A stretch of 12,337 nucleotides of DNA from the NCBI GenBank assembly GCA_007128075.1, contig SKYD01000071.1, forward strand, positions 1 to 12,337. The letters run 5' to 3'. This stretch comes from Thiorhodovibrio sp. GTDB taxonomy: Bacteria; Pseudomonadota; Gammaproteobacteria; Chromatiales; Chromatiaceae. A program made the position numbers and the translations under genes. How positions within the stretch are numbered: the stretch's first letter is position 1; each line of letters begins with the position of its first letter. Under the pieces are notes generated by a model. That model saw only the letters and a program-made list of their open reading frames with translations, was not told where the DNA came from and did not search any database. Shown in pieces: positions 1-5,455 of this stretch.

Positions 1-99
1 AATTTACTGAAACAAGAACCTTCTAATCTGCGCATGTCCAAGAAACACCGCAAGGTCGCTCTGGATGATGACTACCGCGCTAAAGTACTATTTGGATAA
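1..99 (+). CDS. ISAs1-family transposase, C-terminal fragment (partial at window edge)
   Basis: Frame 1 is open from the window edge to a TAA at 97-99 and gives 32 residues that include NLLKQE, a basic patch SKKHRKVA and the ending DDDYRAKVLFG. This resembles the usual tail of ISAs1/H-repeat-associated DDE transposases, where a basic K/R patch is followed by a DDDYLLKVL-like end. The stop lies only 3 bp before the terminal repeat at 103-123, as expected for the 3' end of such an element. Only the tail is visible, so whether the full gene is intact cannot be judged. The family call rests on a short stretch plus the adjoining repeat. Confidence 0.6.
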   Translation, partial: NLLKQEPSNLRMSKKHRKVALDDDYRAKVLFG

Positions 100-102
100 G
101 GA

Positions 103-123
103 TTTATACGCGCTCGCCCTGCC
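103..123 (+). repeat. ISAs1-type terminal repeat, right end of the inner element
   Basis: This 21-bp stretch with the core TATACGCGCTCGCCCTG is repeated exactly at 334-354. Its reverse complement starts CAGGGCGAGCGCG, fitting the CAGGG ends of ISAs1-family elements. It lies just after the stop of the plus-strand transposase tail and is followed abruptly by transposase-coding sequence on the other strand. The last two bases (cc) may belong to the target rather than the element. Confidence 0.65.
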
Positions 124-270
124 AAATTCCTCCATCGCTTCCCACCCTTCTGCGCCGCTAAGTATTGCGCAAACTGTCAATAACAAAATTTCTATCAGAG
201 GATACAAGCGGTTGCGCTCTACGCGAGGGTCTTGAAGGTCGGCAAAGCATTCTATGAAACTGGTGGTCAT
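122..270 (-). pseudogene. ISAs1-family transposase, N-terminal remnant interrupted by another IS
   Basis: The minus strand starts with ATG at 270-268, preceded by a GGAG ribosome-binding site (277-280) at 6-base spacing. It encodes about 49 residues beginning MTTSFIECFADLQDPRVERN, then YPLIEILLLTVCAILSGAEGW and EAMEEF. This is the conserved N-terminal region of ISAs1/H-repeat transposases (the DDE_Tnp_1-associated domain: F..L.DPR...R.YPL.EIL...V.A...GA..W). The reading then runs into the terminal repeat at 103-123, adds a few meaningless residues (RASAYKSLSK) and stops. The full transposase would be several hundred residues, so this copy is cut short by the neighbouring element. Confidence 0.75.
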
Positions 271-333
271 GAGGAACTCCTACAGGTTGTTTCTTGATAG
301 ATAGACTACCGCAACTACATCTATTTTTAGAAT

Positions 334-354
334 TTTATACGCGCTCGCCCTGCC
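334..354 (-). repeat. ISAs1-type terminal repeat, left end of the outer element
   Basis: This is an exact second copy of the 21-bp repeat at 103-123, in the same orientation on the plus strand. Seen from the minus strand it is the outer (5') end of the element whose transposase starts at 270, with a leader of about 63 bp between repeat and start codon. The sequence to its right (from about 353-355) should be host DNA leading into the tRNA promoter. Confidence 0.65.
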
Positions 355-362
355 GGCTAAAA

Positions 363-391
363 TCAATGCTTGATTTTGTATTAAGCATTGA
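363..391. repeat. 9-bp perfect inverted repeat over the tRNA promoter
   Basis: TCAATGCTT (363-371) is matched by its exact reverse complement AAGCATTGA (383-391), with an 11-base centre. It starts at the upstream edge of the predicted -35 and ends one base before the -10 of the tRNA promoter. No T-run follows on either strand, so it does not look like an intrinsic terminator. It could be an operator, a cruciform-prone element, or chance. Confidence 0.6.
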
Positions 392-398
392 GTATGAT
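370..398 (+). promoter_or_regulatory. Predicted sigma-70 promoter of the tRNA cluster
   Basis: A TTGATT box (370-375) and a TATGAT box (393-398) are separated by exactly 17 bases. They match the sigma-70 consensus at 4 of 6 and 5 of 6 positions. Transcription would start near 405, about 7 bases before the first tRNA at 412. The IS boundary lies only about 15 bp upstream of the -35, so the insertion spared the core promoter but may have displaced upstream activating sequence. Confidence 0.6.
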
Positions 399-411
399 GA
401 TTCGTCTTTAT

Positions 412-488
412 CGGGGTATAGCGCAGTCTGGTAGCGCGCCTGCTTTGGGAGCAGGATGTCGGGGGTTCGAATCCCTCTACCCCGACCA
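412..488 (+). tRNA. tRNA-Pro (TGG)
   Basis: A complete cloverleaf is visible. The acceptor arm CGGGGTA (412-418) pairs with TACCCCG (478-484). The D stem is GCGC/GCGC. The anticodon stem CCTGC/GCAGG encloses the loop TTTGGGA with anticodon TGG. The T loop is TTCGAAT. A73 and an encoded CCA (486-488) follow. It is the first gene of the cluster. Confidence 0.95.
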
Positions 489-521
489 AAACGCAGCAAC
501 AAAGCTCGAAACTCGTGCTTG

Positions 522-598
<77 letters not shown>

Positions 599-607
599 TA
601 TTTCAAT

Positions 608-684
608 GGTGGACGTAGCTCAGTTGGTAGAGCACAGGATTGTGGCTCCTGCGGTCGTGGGTTCGATCCCCATCGTCCACCCCA
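608..684 (+). tRNA. tRNA-His (GTG)
   Basis: The acceptor arm GTGGACG (609-615) pairs with CGTCCAC (674-680). The anticodon stem CAGGA/TCCTG encloses TTGTGGC with anticodon GTG. The extra 5' base G-1 (608) lies opposite C73 (681), the hallmark pair recognised by HisRS. CCA is encoded at 682-684. It begins only 9 bases after the tRNA-Arg. Confidence 0.95.
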
Positions 685-711
685 TCACTTCTCTCCCCCC
701 TATCATGTTCA

Positions 712-787
<76 letters not shown>

Positions 788-796
788 TTTACTATT

Positions 797-1228
797 GTGG
801 ATGCCTACTTCACGCTATTTGTCACCGCTTTTCTAGCTGCCACAGTGTTGCCAGCTTATTCCGAGGTGCTGTTTGCGGGGTTGCAGGTCGCAGGCTACGC
901 ACCACTGGCGTTGTGGGGCTGGGCAACGGCTGGAAACACCCTTGGTGCGGTGGTCAATTGGTGGCTGGGGCGGCATCTGGCGGCGTTGCAACATCAGCGT
1001 TGGTTCCCAATTAAGCCCGCGCAATTTGCCACCGCCCAACGCTGGTTTCAGCGCTGGGGGGTGTGGTCGTTGTTGCTGTCCTGGGCACCGGTTGGCGGTG
1101 ATGCACTAACGGTGATCGCTGGGATGATGCGGGTACGATTTCCAGTGTTTGTAATGCTCACTGCGACTGGTAAGGGCGCACGCTACGCGCTTCTGCTCGG
1201 CGCAATTGATTGCTTGCGAGCCAATTAA
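797..1228 (+). CDS. yqaA: YqaA family (DedA-like) small membrane protein
   Basis: This 143-residue protein is almost the length of E. coli YqaA (142) and has its conserved pattern. A first hydrophobic segment carries FLAATVLPAYSEVLFAGL (residues ~12-29). It is followed by TAGNTLGAVVNWWLGR (44-59), then RYG-like RWGVWSLLLSWAPVGGDALTVIAGMMRV (86-113). YqaA belongs to the DedA/SNARE-associated superfamily of inner-membrane proteins; its exact role is not established. The start is GTG, 12 bases after the last tRNA, and no Shine-Dalgarno sequence precedes it. It is probably co-transcribed with the tRNAs, because no promoter space exists between them. Its stop overlaps the convergent DUF4340 gene by 4 bases. 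Confidence 0.85.
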   Translation: MDAYFTLFVTAFLAATVLPAYSEVLFAGLQVAGYAPLALWGWATAGNTLGAVVNWWLGRHLAALQHQRWFPIKPAQFATAQRWFQRWGVWSLLLSWAPVGGDALTVIAGMMRVRFPVFVMLTATGKGARYALLLGAIDCLRAN

Positions 1229-1722
1229 TCGCCAACAAAGGTCTCGGCGGTTCGCGTTAAAGGAATCAGCCAGCGTTCATCAAGCAAAAACACCCGCTGC
1301 TGGTGCTGCACATAAACGCGGCGCGAGATTGGCTCAATGCGTCCAAAATACAGCTTGGTGTCGTTTAATTGCAGCTTCATCCTCGGCGGATCTAAGCCCA
1401 CTGCGGCGCGCTCAGTTGCCGTGAGATTGAGTGGACTGGTCACGGCTGCGGTGGCGATAGCAAGCAATGATTCCACCATGCGGGCATCGGCTGCTGCCGT
1501 TAAGGGGGCGGTGAGCTGCCATTGGCCCTGTGAACGCTCAAATACCAGTGCTTCAGCATTGGGGGCTTGAGTCAACACAATATGCTCGACCCGCTCGGGA
1601 TTGAGTACGGTTAATTGACCACGGCGGGCACTAAAATGTAGCTCCAGTTGCACCAACACCGCCAGCACACAGACGATGAGCAACAATCGCTGATTGACTC
1701 GCCACCGCTCAAATAGTGTCAT
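1225..1722 (-). CDS. DUF4340 domain protein, last gene of the Gld-type ABC module
   Basis: This 165-residue protein has one N-terminal transmembrane anchor (residues ~12-28, LLLIVCVLAVLVQLEL). The rest is a soluble part, presumably periplasmic. It contains the DUF4340 pattern: a strand region QGQWQLTAPLTAAADARMVESLL (~66-88), a NLTATERAAVGLDPPRMKLQL segment (~99-119), then KLYFG (~122-126) and VYVQHQQRVFLLDERWL (~136-152). DUF4340 proteins often sit at the end of GldA/F/G-like ABC operons; no biochemical role is known. It is shorter than many family members (about 300 residues) and seems to hold a single repeat unit. The ATG overlaps the stop of the GldG-like gene (ATGA, 1719-1722), indicating translational coupling. 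The 3' end overlaps yqaA, leaving no room for a terminator. Confidence 0.8.
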   Translation of the reverse strand: MTLFERWRVNQRLLLIVCVLAVLVQLELHFSARRGQLTVLNPERVEHIVLTQAPNAEALVFERSQGQWQLTAPLTAAADARMVESLLAIATAAVTSPLNLTATERAAVGLDPPRMKLQLNDTKLYFGRIEPISRRVYVQHQQRVFLLDERWLIPLTRTAETFVGD

Positions 1723-3113
1723 TGCATCCGCCCTCGCTGAAAGCGTAATCGCATCCCAATCACGATCAACCCAACTGGAATCACCACCAAGCCACCGAAA
1801 GCGATGATCAGCCCACGGGTTAGCGTCAGGCGCATGCTCGCGGTTTCAGGTTCTGAGAACGGCTGCAGTGCGTCCAATCCCGCCAGCCAGTACATCATCC
1901 GCAGCCCAAAAGCGCGATTGCCACCATGATGTAGCGCGGCATTGCTTAAAAAATCACCATCGCCAAGCACCAGAATTCGTTGTTGACGCTGTGGCTGATC
2001 GGGCAGCGGAAAAGGGCGCGTCAGCGCCAGCCCGATTGTCAAGGGGCCGGCCTGTTCGCCGCGTTCGGGGTTGCGCTCAATGGTGCCAGTGATCGCGCCA
2101 GTTTCATTCCAACTGTGCTCACTCGTGCGCAGTTGCGCCTCGATTTCCCAGTCAGGGGCAGCAACAGGCTCAAACGCCAGCGCACCAGGAAACAGCGCGG
2201 CAGCGGGTGTCGGGTCAGTGGATGCAGCACCGCCTCCGAGTGGATGCGCTGGCCAGTCACTGACCACAGCAACAGTGGGGGTTGCCGCGCCAAAACGCCG
2301 CGCACTGGCATCGACCACCTGACCTGGCAATGGCAGCAAACCCAGGACATCCGCCAGCGGGGCAAAGCCTCTAAGCTCACCGGGGTCAAGCAGCCAGAGC
2401 ACATTGCCCCCTTGGGCAACATAATCGATGATCGCCTCGATCTCGCCAGGAAACAGGGCGATGGTTGGCGTGGTCAACAGCAGCACATCGGTGTTGTCGG
2501 GAATCTGGTAAAAACGCGCCAGATCAATCGGTTGCAATCTAAAGCCGCGTCCTTCGAGCACAGCGGCAAACTGCCCCAAATCGGTGCTGGCACCGCTGTC
2601 AATCGCCCGCTCGCCATGCCCTTCGAGCACCGCAATCCACGGCGATTGATCGAGCGTTAGACGCGCAATGGCATTGGTTAAGGTGGTTTGATTGAGTGTC
2701 GTTAAAGTTTCGTAGCGTCCGCGATAGGCCAGCACCAACTGCCCTAAACGCTTGACCTCAAAATCACGCGCCAGCTCCGGGTGCCGTTCTGGATCAATAT
2801 ATTCAATGCGTATCGTTGACGCTGCCTGCCGATAGGGCAGCAATACCTGTTCGATGCGCTGCACCAAACGATGCTGTTCGGAGATAAAGACACGGATCAA
2901 CAGTGGCTCGTTGAGTTCTGCCACCAATGCCAAACTCTCCGCGCTCAAGGTGTGCTCTCCACGCTGCGTCCAATCCAGATATGGGTTATAGCGCGCACTC
3001 AGCCAGCCAATCAGCAACACCAGCGCGATCAGCAACAGTGCATAAAGACCATCGGCGAGACGGCGTTGCGCCCGCAATGATAAACGATGGGATGCCAGCC
3101 AAGCGCGGATCAT
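1719..3113 (-). CDS. GldG-like ABC transporter auxiliary protein
   Basis: This 464-residue protein has a transmembrane helix near each end (about residues 22-41, LADGLYALLLIALVLLIGWL, and about 437-457, IIAFGGLVVIPVGLIVIGM). Between them lies a large extracytoplasmic region of the GldG/ABC_transp_aux type. Recognisable parts are the N-terminal DWTQRGEHTLSAESLALVAEL (~49-68), IRIEYIDPERHPELAR (~102-117), IAVLEGHGER (~161-170) and the DVLLLTTPTIALFPGE...VAQGGNVLWLLDPG block (~209-248). Near the C-terminus ILVLGDGDFLSN (~382-393) is typical of the family. In Flavobacterium GldG works with GldA and GldF in gliding; in proteobacteria the homologous set is an uncharacterised exporter. The start ATG overlaps the permease stop (ATGA, 3110-3113). 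Confidence 0.85.
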   Translation of the reverse strand: MIRAWLASHRLSLRAQRRLADGLYALLLIALVLLIGWLSARYNPYLDWTQRGEHTLSAESLALVAELNEPLLIRVFISEQHRLVQRIEQVLLPYRQAASTIRIEYIDPERHPELARDFEVKRLGQLVLAYRGRYETLTTLNQTTLTNAIARLTLDQSPWIAVLEGHGERAIDSGASTDLGQFAAVLEGRGFRLQPIDLARFYQIPDNTDVLLLTTPTIALFPGEIEAIIDYVAQGGNVLWLLDPGELRGFAPLADVLGLLPLPGQVVDASARRFGAATPTVAVVSDWPAHPLGGGAASTDPTPAAALFPGALAFEPVAAPDWEIEAQLRTSEHSWNETGAITGTIERNPERGEQAGPLTIGLALTRPFPLPDQPQRQQRILVLGDGDFLSNAALHHGGNRAFGLRMMYWLAGLDALQPFSEPETASMRLTLTRGLIIAFGGLVVIPVGLIVIGMRLRFQRGRMQ

Positions 3114-3844
3114 GGATCGAAGCGATTGTGCAGTTGGCGTTCAGCAAGGGCGAGAAACAGCCCACTGAGCAACAGAAAATACAGGGTATCCGCAAAACGC
3201 ACTGCGCCAATCAAAAACCAGAACAGATGTTGATTCCAAGACAGCCAATCCAGCCAACTGAGCTGTTCGGCACCAATGGTGGTCACGCCATTGATGATGG
3301 ATAACATAATCAGCAGCCCATAGGCCAACACCATGCTCGCCGCTGGCTGGGTGGTGAGACTGGCGGCAAAGAGTCCAACGGCACTAAATAGCAGACTTAA
3401 CAGCCACAATCCCAAGGTCGCCGCCAGTGCCGCGCCCACATCCACAGGCGCGGAACCGAGCAATGTCATGGTCAGCAGCAGCGGCAGCGCACACAAAGGA
3501 ATGCTTAACCATACCAGCCCCAGTGTGTGTCCTGCCAGCCATTGGGCTTGACTGAGTGGTGCCGAGCCAATCAGCGTCGCGGTTCCATCGCGCCACTCTG
3601 CACCCAGGGTGCGCGTTGCCAACAGCGGCATGATCAACAGCAACAACACCGCCGTGGTGCCAAACAGCTCGCGGCTTAACGCGATATTGAGCGCGGTCGG
3701 CGGCAGGGCCTGTGGCCCAACAAACCCATCGAGCAGTTTTAATAATACCCAAGTCAGAATCACTGAGGCGGCTGCCAATAGCGTCCAGCCCAACGGAGTT
3801 TCAAAAGCACTGCACCACTGCCGGCGAGCAATCAGCCCGATCAT
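3110..3844 (-). CDS. GldF-like ABC-2 type permease
   Basis: This is a 244-residue polytopic membrane protein with about six hydrophobic segments: TLLAAASVILTWVLL, AVLLLLIMPLLA, HTLGLVWLSIPLCALPLLLTM, AAALGLWLLSLLFSAVGLFAA-like, MVLAYGLLIMLSII and TLYFLLLSGLFLAL. After the second segment come RTLGAEWRDGT and LIGSAPLSQAQWLAGH, the cytoplasmic loop pattern of ABC-2 permeases (R.i..Er..GT.e.L...P.s...ivlgK). I chose ATG at 3844 because it overlaps the ATPase stop as ATGA, matching the two downstream junctions. An upstream GTG at 3853 would add three residues. It is the membrane channel partner of the ATPase encoded immediately upstream. Confidence 0.85.
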   Translation of the reverse strand: MIGLIARRQWCSAFETPLGWTLLAAASVILTWVLLKLLDGFVGPQALPPTALNIALSRELFGTTAVLLLLIMPLLATRTLGAEWRDGTATLIGSAPLSQAQWLAGHTLGLVWLSIPLCALPLLLTMTLLGSAPVDVGAALAATLGLWLLSLLFSAVGLFAASLTTQPAASMVLAYGLLIMLSIINGVTTIGAEQLSWLDWLSWNQHLFWFLIGAVRFADTLYFLLLSGLFLALAERQLHNRFDP

Positions 3845-4755
3845 GGCGCACACCCGCTGCTGATGCTGTGAAAGAACAACTGCCGCAGATCGCTTGGCTC
3901 GGGACTGAGTTCTTCTAGCCCCAAACCCCGTTCGATCAATGCCCGACTGAGCATCGCCGCCGTGGTGCCCGGGCTTAACTCAACGCGCAGCGCACCGTCG
4001 GCAAGTGGGCTGACCTGATCAATCTGTGGCAGCGCGGCTAGGGTGTCGGGGCGCACCGGCGGCATCAGTCGCAATTTGAGGGCGGGGCGGTGGTTGGGCT
4101 GGAGCGCGCCCTGGTAGAGCGTTTTGCCATCACGAAGAATCAACACCTGATCACAGATCGCCTCGATATCGGCTAACTGATGGCTGGCAATGAGAATGGC
4201 ACATTCGGGTGCATGCTCGCCCAGCAAGGCTCTAAGCTCTGCCGCTTGCACTGGGTCTAGCCCGTCGCTTGGCTCATCGAGCAGCACCAGGGCAGGTTGA
4301 TGGATCAGTGCCTGTGCAACCCCAACCCGCTGTTTATAGCCTTTGGAGAGATGTCCGAGGAGGCGCCGCTTGACTTGCTCTAGCCCGCAATCATGCAGCA
4401 CCCGGTTGAGGGCGTGGTCAATGCGCGCCGGAGCGAGACCGCGCAATTGGGCGCAGTAGCGCAAATACTCGGCAACCTGCATACTCGGATACAGCGGCGG
4501 TCGTTCAGGCAGATAGCCAAGGGCGCGTTTGGCCTGTTGCGGGGCGCGCCATAAATCAACGCCGTTGATGGTAATGGTCCCGCTGCTGGGTTTTAAAACC
4601 CCCGCCAGCAGGTTTAAGCAGGTGGTTTTGCCCGCACCATTAGGACCGAGCAGCCCCATGACCTCGCCACGCGCCAGACGAAAATTAAGCCGCTGCAACA
4701 CGGCTTTGCCGTCGCGCTGGCGCGAGAGCGAGCGGACATCAAGAATGGTGCTCAC
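3841..4755 (-). CDS. GldA-like ABC transporter ATPase
   Basis: This 304-residue cytoplasmic ATPase has all ABC motifs: Walker A GPNGAGKTT (~37-45), signature LSKGYKQRV (~136-144), Walker B LVLLDEPSDGLDP (~156-168) and H-loop SH (~191-192). The Q-loop region reads GYLPERPPLYPSM (~80-92); the ERPPLY sequence and the LSKGY signature are typical of the GldA/gliding-type ABC-2 subfamily. About 90 residues after the nucleotide-binding core form a C-terminal domain, as in many ABC-2 ATPases. The start is GTG at 4755 (VSTILDVRSLS). It lies 16 bases behind rpmG with no visible terminator, so it may be read from the ribosomal protein promoter. Confidence 0.88.
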   Translation of the reverse strand: MSTILDVRSLSRQRDGKAVLQRLNFRLARGEVMGLLGPNGAGKTTCLNLLAGVLKPSSGTITINGVDLWRAPQQAKRALGYLPERPPLYPSMQVAEYLRYCAQLRGLAPARIDHALNRVLHDCGLEQVKRRLLGHLSKGYKQRVGVAQALIHQPALVLLDEPSDGLDPVQAAELRALLGEHAPECAILIASHQLADIEAICDQVLILRDGKTLYQGALQPNHRPALKLRLMPPVRPDTLAALPQIDQVSPLADGALRVELSPGTTAAMLSRALIERGLGLEELSPEPSDLRQLFFHSISSGCAP

Positions 4756-4771
4756 TCAACCCCGTGAATGG

Positions 4772-4939
4772 CTATTTGATTTTGCCTTCTTTATACATCA
4801 CATGCTGGCGAGCGACGGGATCGTATTTTTTAATCTCCATCTTGCCAGGCTGATTGCGCTTGTTTTTGGTGGTGGTGTAAAAATGCCCCGTCCCAGCGCT
4901 AGAATTGAGACGAATTTTGTCGCGTGCTGCTTTTGCCAT
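4772..4939 (-). CDS. rpmG: 50S ribosomal protein L33
   Basis: Translation from the ATG at 4939 to the TAG at 4772-4774 gives 55 residues, the same length as E. coli L33. It begins MAKAARDKIRLNSSAGTGHF, continues YTTTKNKRNQPGKMEIKKYD and ends ARQHVMYKEGKIK. It lacks the CxxC pairs of zinc-binding L33 paralogues, so it is the C-minus form. An AGGA element lies about 9 bases before the start. It follows rpmB by 27 bases on the same strand, the standard rpmB-rpmG pair of proteobacteria. Confidence 0.97.
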   Translation of the reverse strand: MAKAARDKIRLNSSAGTGHFYTTTKNKRNQPGKMEIKKYDPVARQHVMYKEGKIK

Positions 4940-4966
4940 AATTGAATGTCCTGAAAATTGAGTCTG

Positions 4967-5203
4967 TTAGACGCGCTCGCCGCGAGCACGCAGCTCTTTA
5001 ATGACAACATCGATGCCTTTTTTGTCGATGGTGCGCAGCCCCGAGGCACTGACTTTGAGCCGCACCCAGCGTTGTTCAGCGGCAAACCAGAAGCGATGGG
5101 TGTGCAGATTGGGCATGAACCGCCGCCGCGTTTTGTTGTGTGCATGAGACACATTGTTTCCAGTCATTGGGCGTTTACCCGTCACCTGACAAACCTGAGA
5201 CAT
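4967..5203 (-). CDS. rpmB: 50S ribosomal protein L28
   Basis: The protein has 78 residues, the same as E. coli L28. It starts MSQVCQVTGKRPMTGNNVSH, followed by AHNKTRRRFMPNLH and RFWFAAEQRWVRLKVSASGLR; the last part is TIDKKGIDVVIKELRARG. The ATG at 5203 is preceded by a strong GAGGTG ribosome-binding site at about 6-base spacing. It is a structural protein of the large ribosomal subunit. It is first in the transcript from the promoter at 5255-5283, ahead of rpmG. Confidence 0.97.
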   Translation of the reverse strand: MSQVCQVTGKRPMTGNNVSHAHNKTRRRFMPNLHTHRFWFAAEQRWVRLKVSASGLRTIDKKGIDVVIKELRARGERV

Positions 5204-5254
5204 GATCCACCTCGATCTTAAACAAAAAAATGATGCCTAGGGCAAAGAGCGGAA

Positions 5255-5283
5255 AAGCTAAAGGATTTTGCGTAGTCTGTCAA
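5255..5283 (-). promoter_or_regulatory. Predicted sigma-70 promoter of rpmB-rpmG (and possibly the ABC module)
   Basis: On the minus strand a perfect -35 TTGACA (5283-5278) is followed after 17 bases by TAGCTT (5260-5255). The -10 matches only 3 of 6 consensus bases, but it has the T1, A2 and T6 positions. Transcription would start near 5248, giving a leader of about 45 bases before the rpmB ATG. Confidence 0.6.
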
Positions 5284-5287
5284 GTTG

Positions 5288-5307
5288 GCACTGATTGCGT
5301 TCAGTGC
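5288..5307. repeat. 7-bp perfect inverted repeat upstream of the rpmB promoter
   Basis: GCACTGA (5288-5294) and TCAGTGC (5301-5307) are exact reverse complements around a 6-base centre. The repeat lies 5 bp upstream of the rpmB -35, in the divergent region shared with the chemoreceptor gene. It may be a protein-binding site or chance. The rest of 5308-5455 holds a short palindrome, GTTAGACTAAC (5343-5353), and no promoter for the chemoreceptor that I can support. Confidence 0.45.
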
Positions 5308-5455
5308 TTGCTGAAAAATTAGTGTCAGGGATGGCGAAAACGGTTAGACTAACTTAACACAGCAAGCTCGTTCTTTTTGTGTAAATTCGTGGTGGTGTTG
5401 GCATCGACTTGGGGTGCCACTCTAGGTTTAGCGTTCGTTGTTGGTAGCATTGATT

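Larger units (their letters stand above)
1..354. mobile_element. Nested ISAs1-family insertion sequence remnants
   Basis: Two pieces of ISAs1-family elements meet here. The plus strand carries the C-terminal end of a transposase (1-99), followed by a terminal repeat ending near 121. From 122 to 354 the minus strand carries the start of a related transposase with its upstream region and an outer terminal repeat. The terminal repeat occurs twice in the same orientation (103-123 and 334-354). Read on the minus strand it begins CAGGGCGAGCGCG, the CAGGG start expected of this family. The simplest reading is that one copy, in plus orientation, inserted into the transposase gene of a minus-strand copy. 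The rest of both elements lies left of the window. The outer boundary is about 57 bp upstream of the first tRNA. Confidence 0.7.

Noticed and set aside
1980..2660. 226-residue plus-strand open frame
   Set aside because: It is entirely antisense to the GldG-like gene, has no recognisable domain and no ribosome-binding site. Long shadow frames are common in GC-rich coding DNA.
5286..5298. Sigma-54-like promoter (TTGGCAC ... TTGC) upstream of the chemoreceptor
   Set aside because: The GG and GC elements are 8 bases apart instead of the required 10, and the stretch is part of the inverted repeat at 5288-5307.
5382..5408. Sigma-28 (flagellar) promoter: TAAA, 15 bases, GCATCGAC
   Set aside because: The spacing is right, but the -10 matches only 3 of 8 positions of GCCGATAA.
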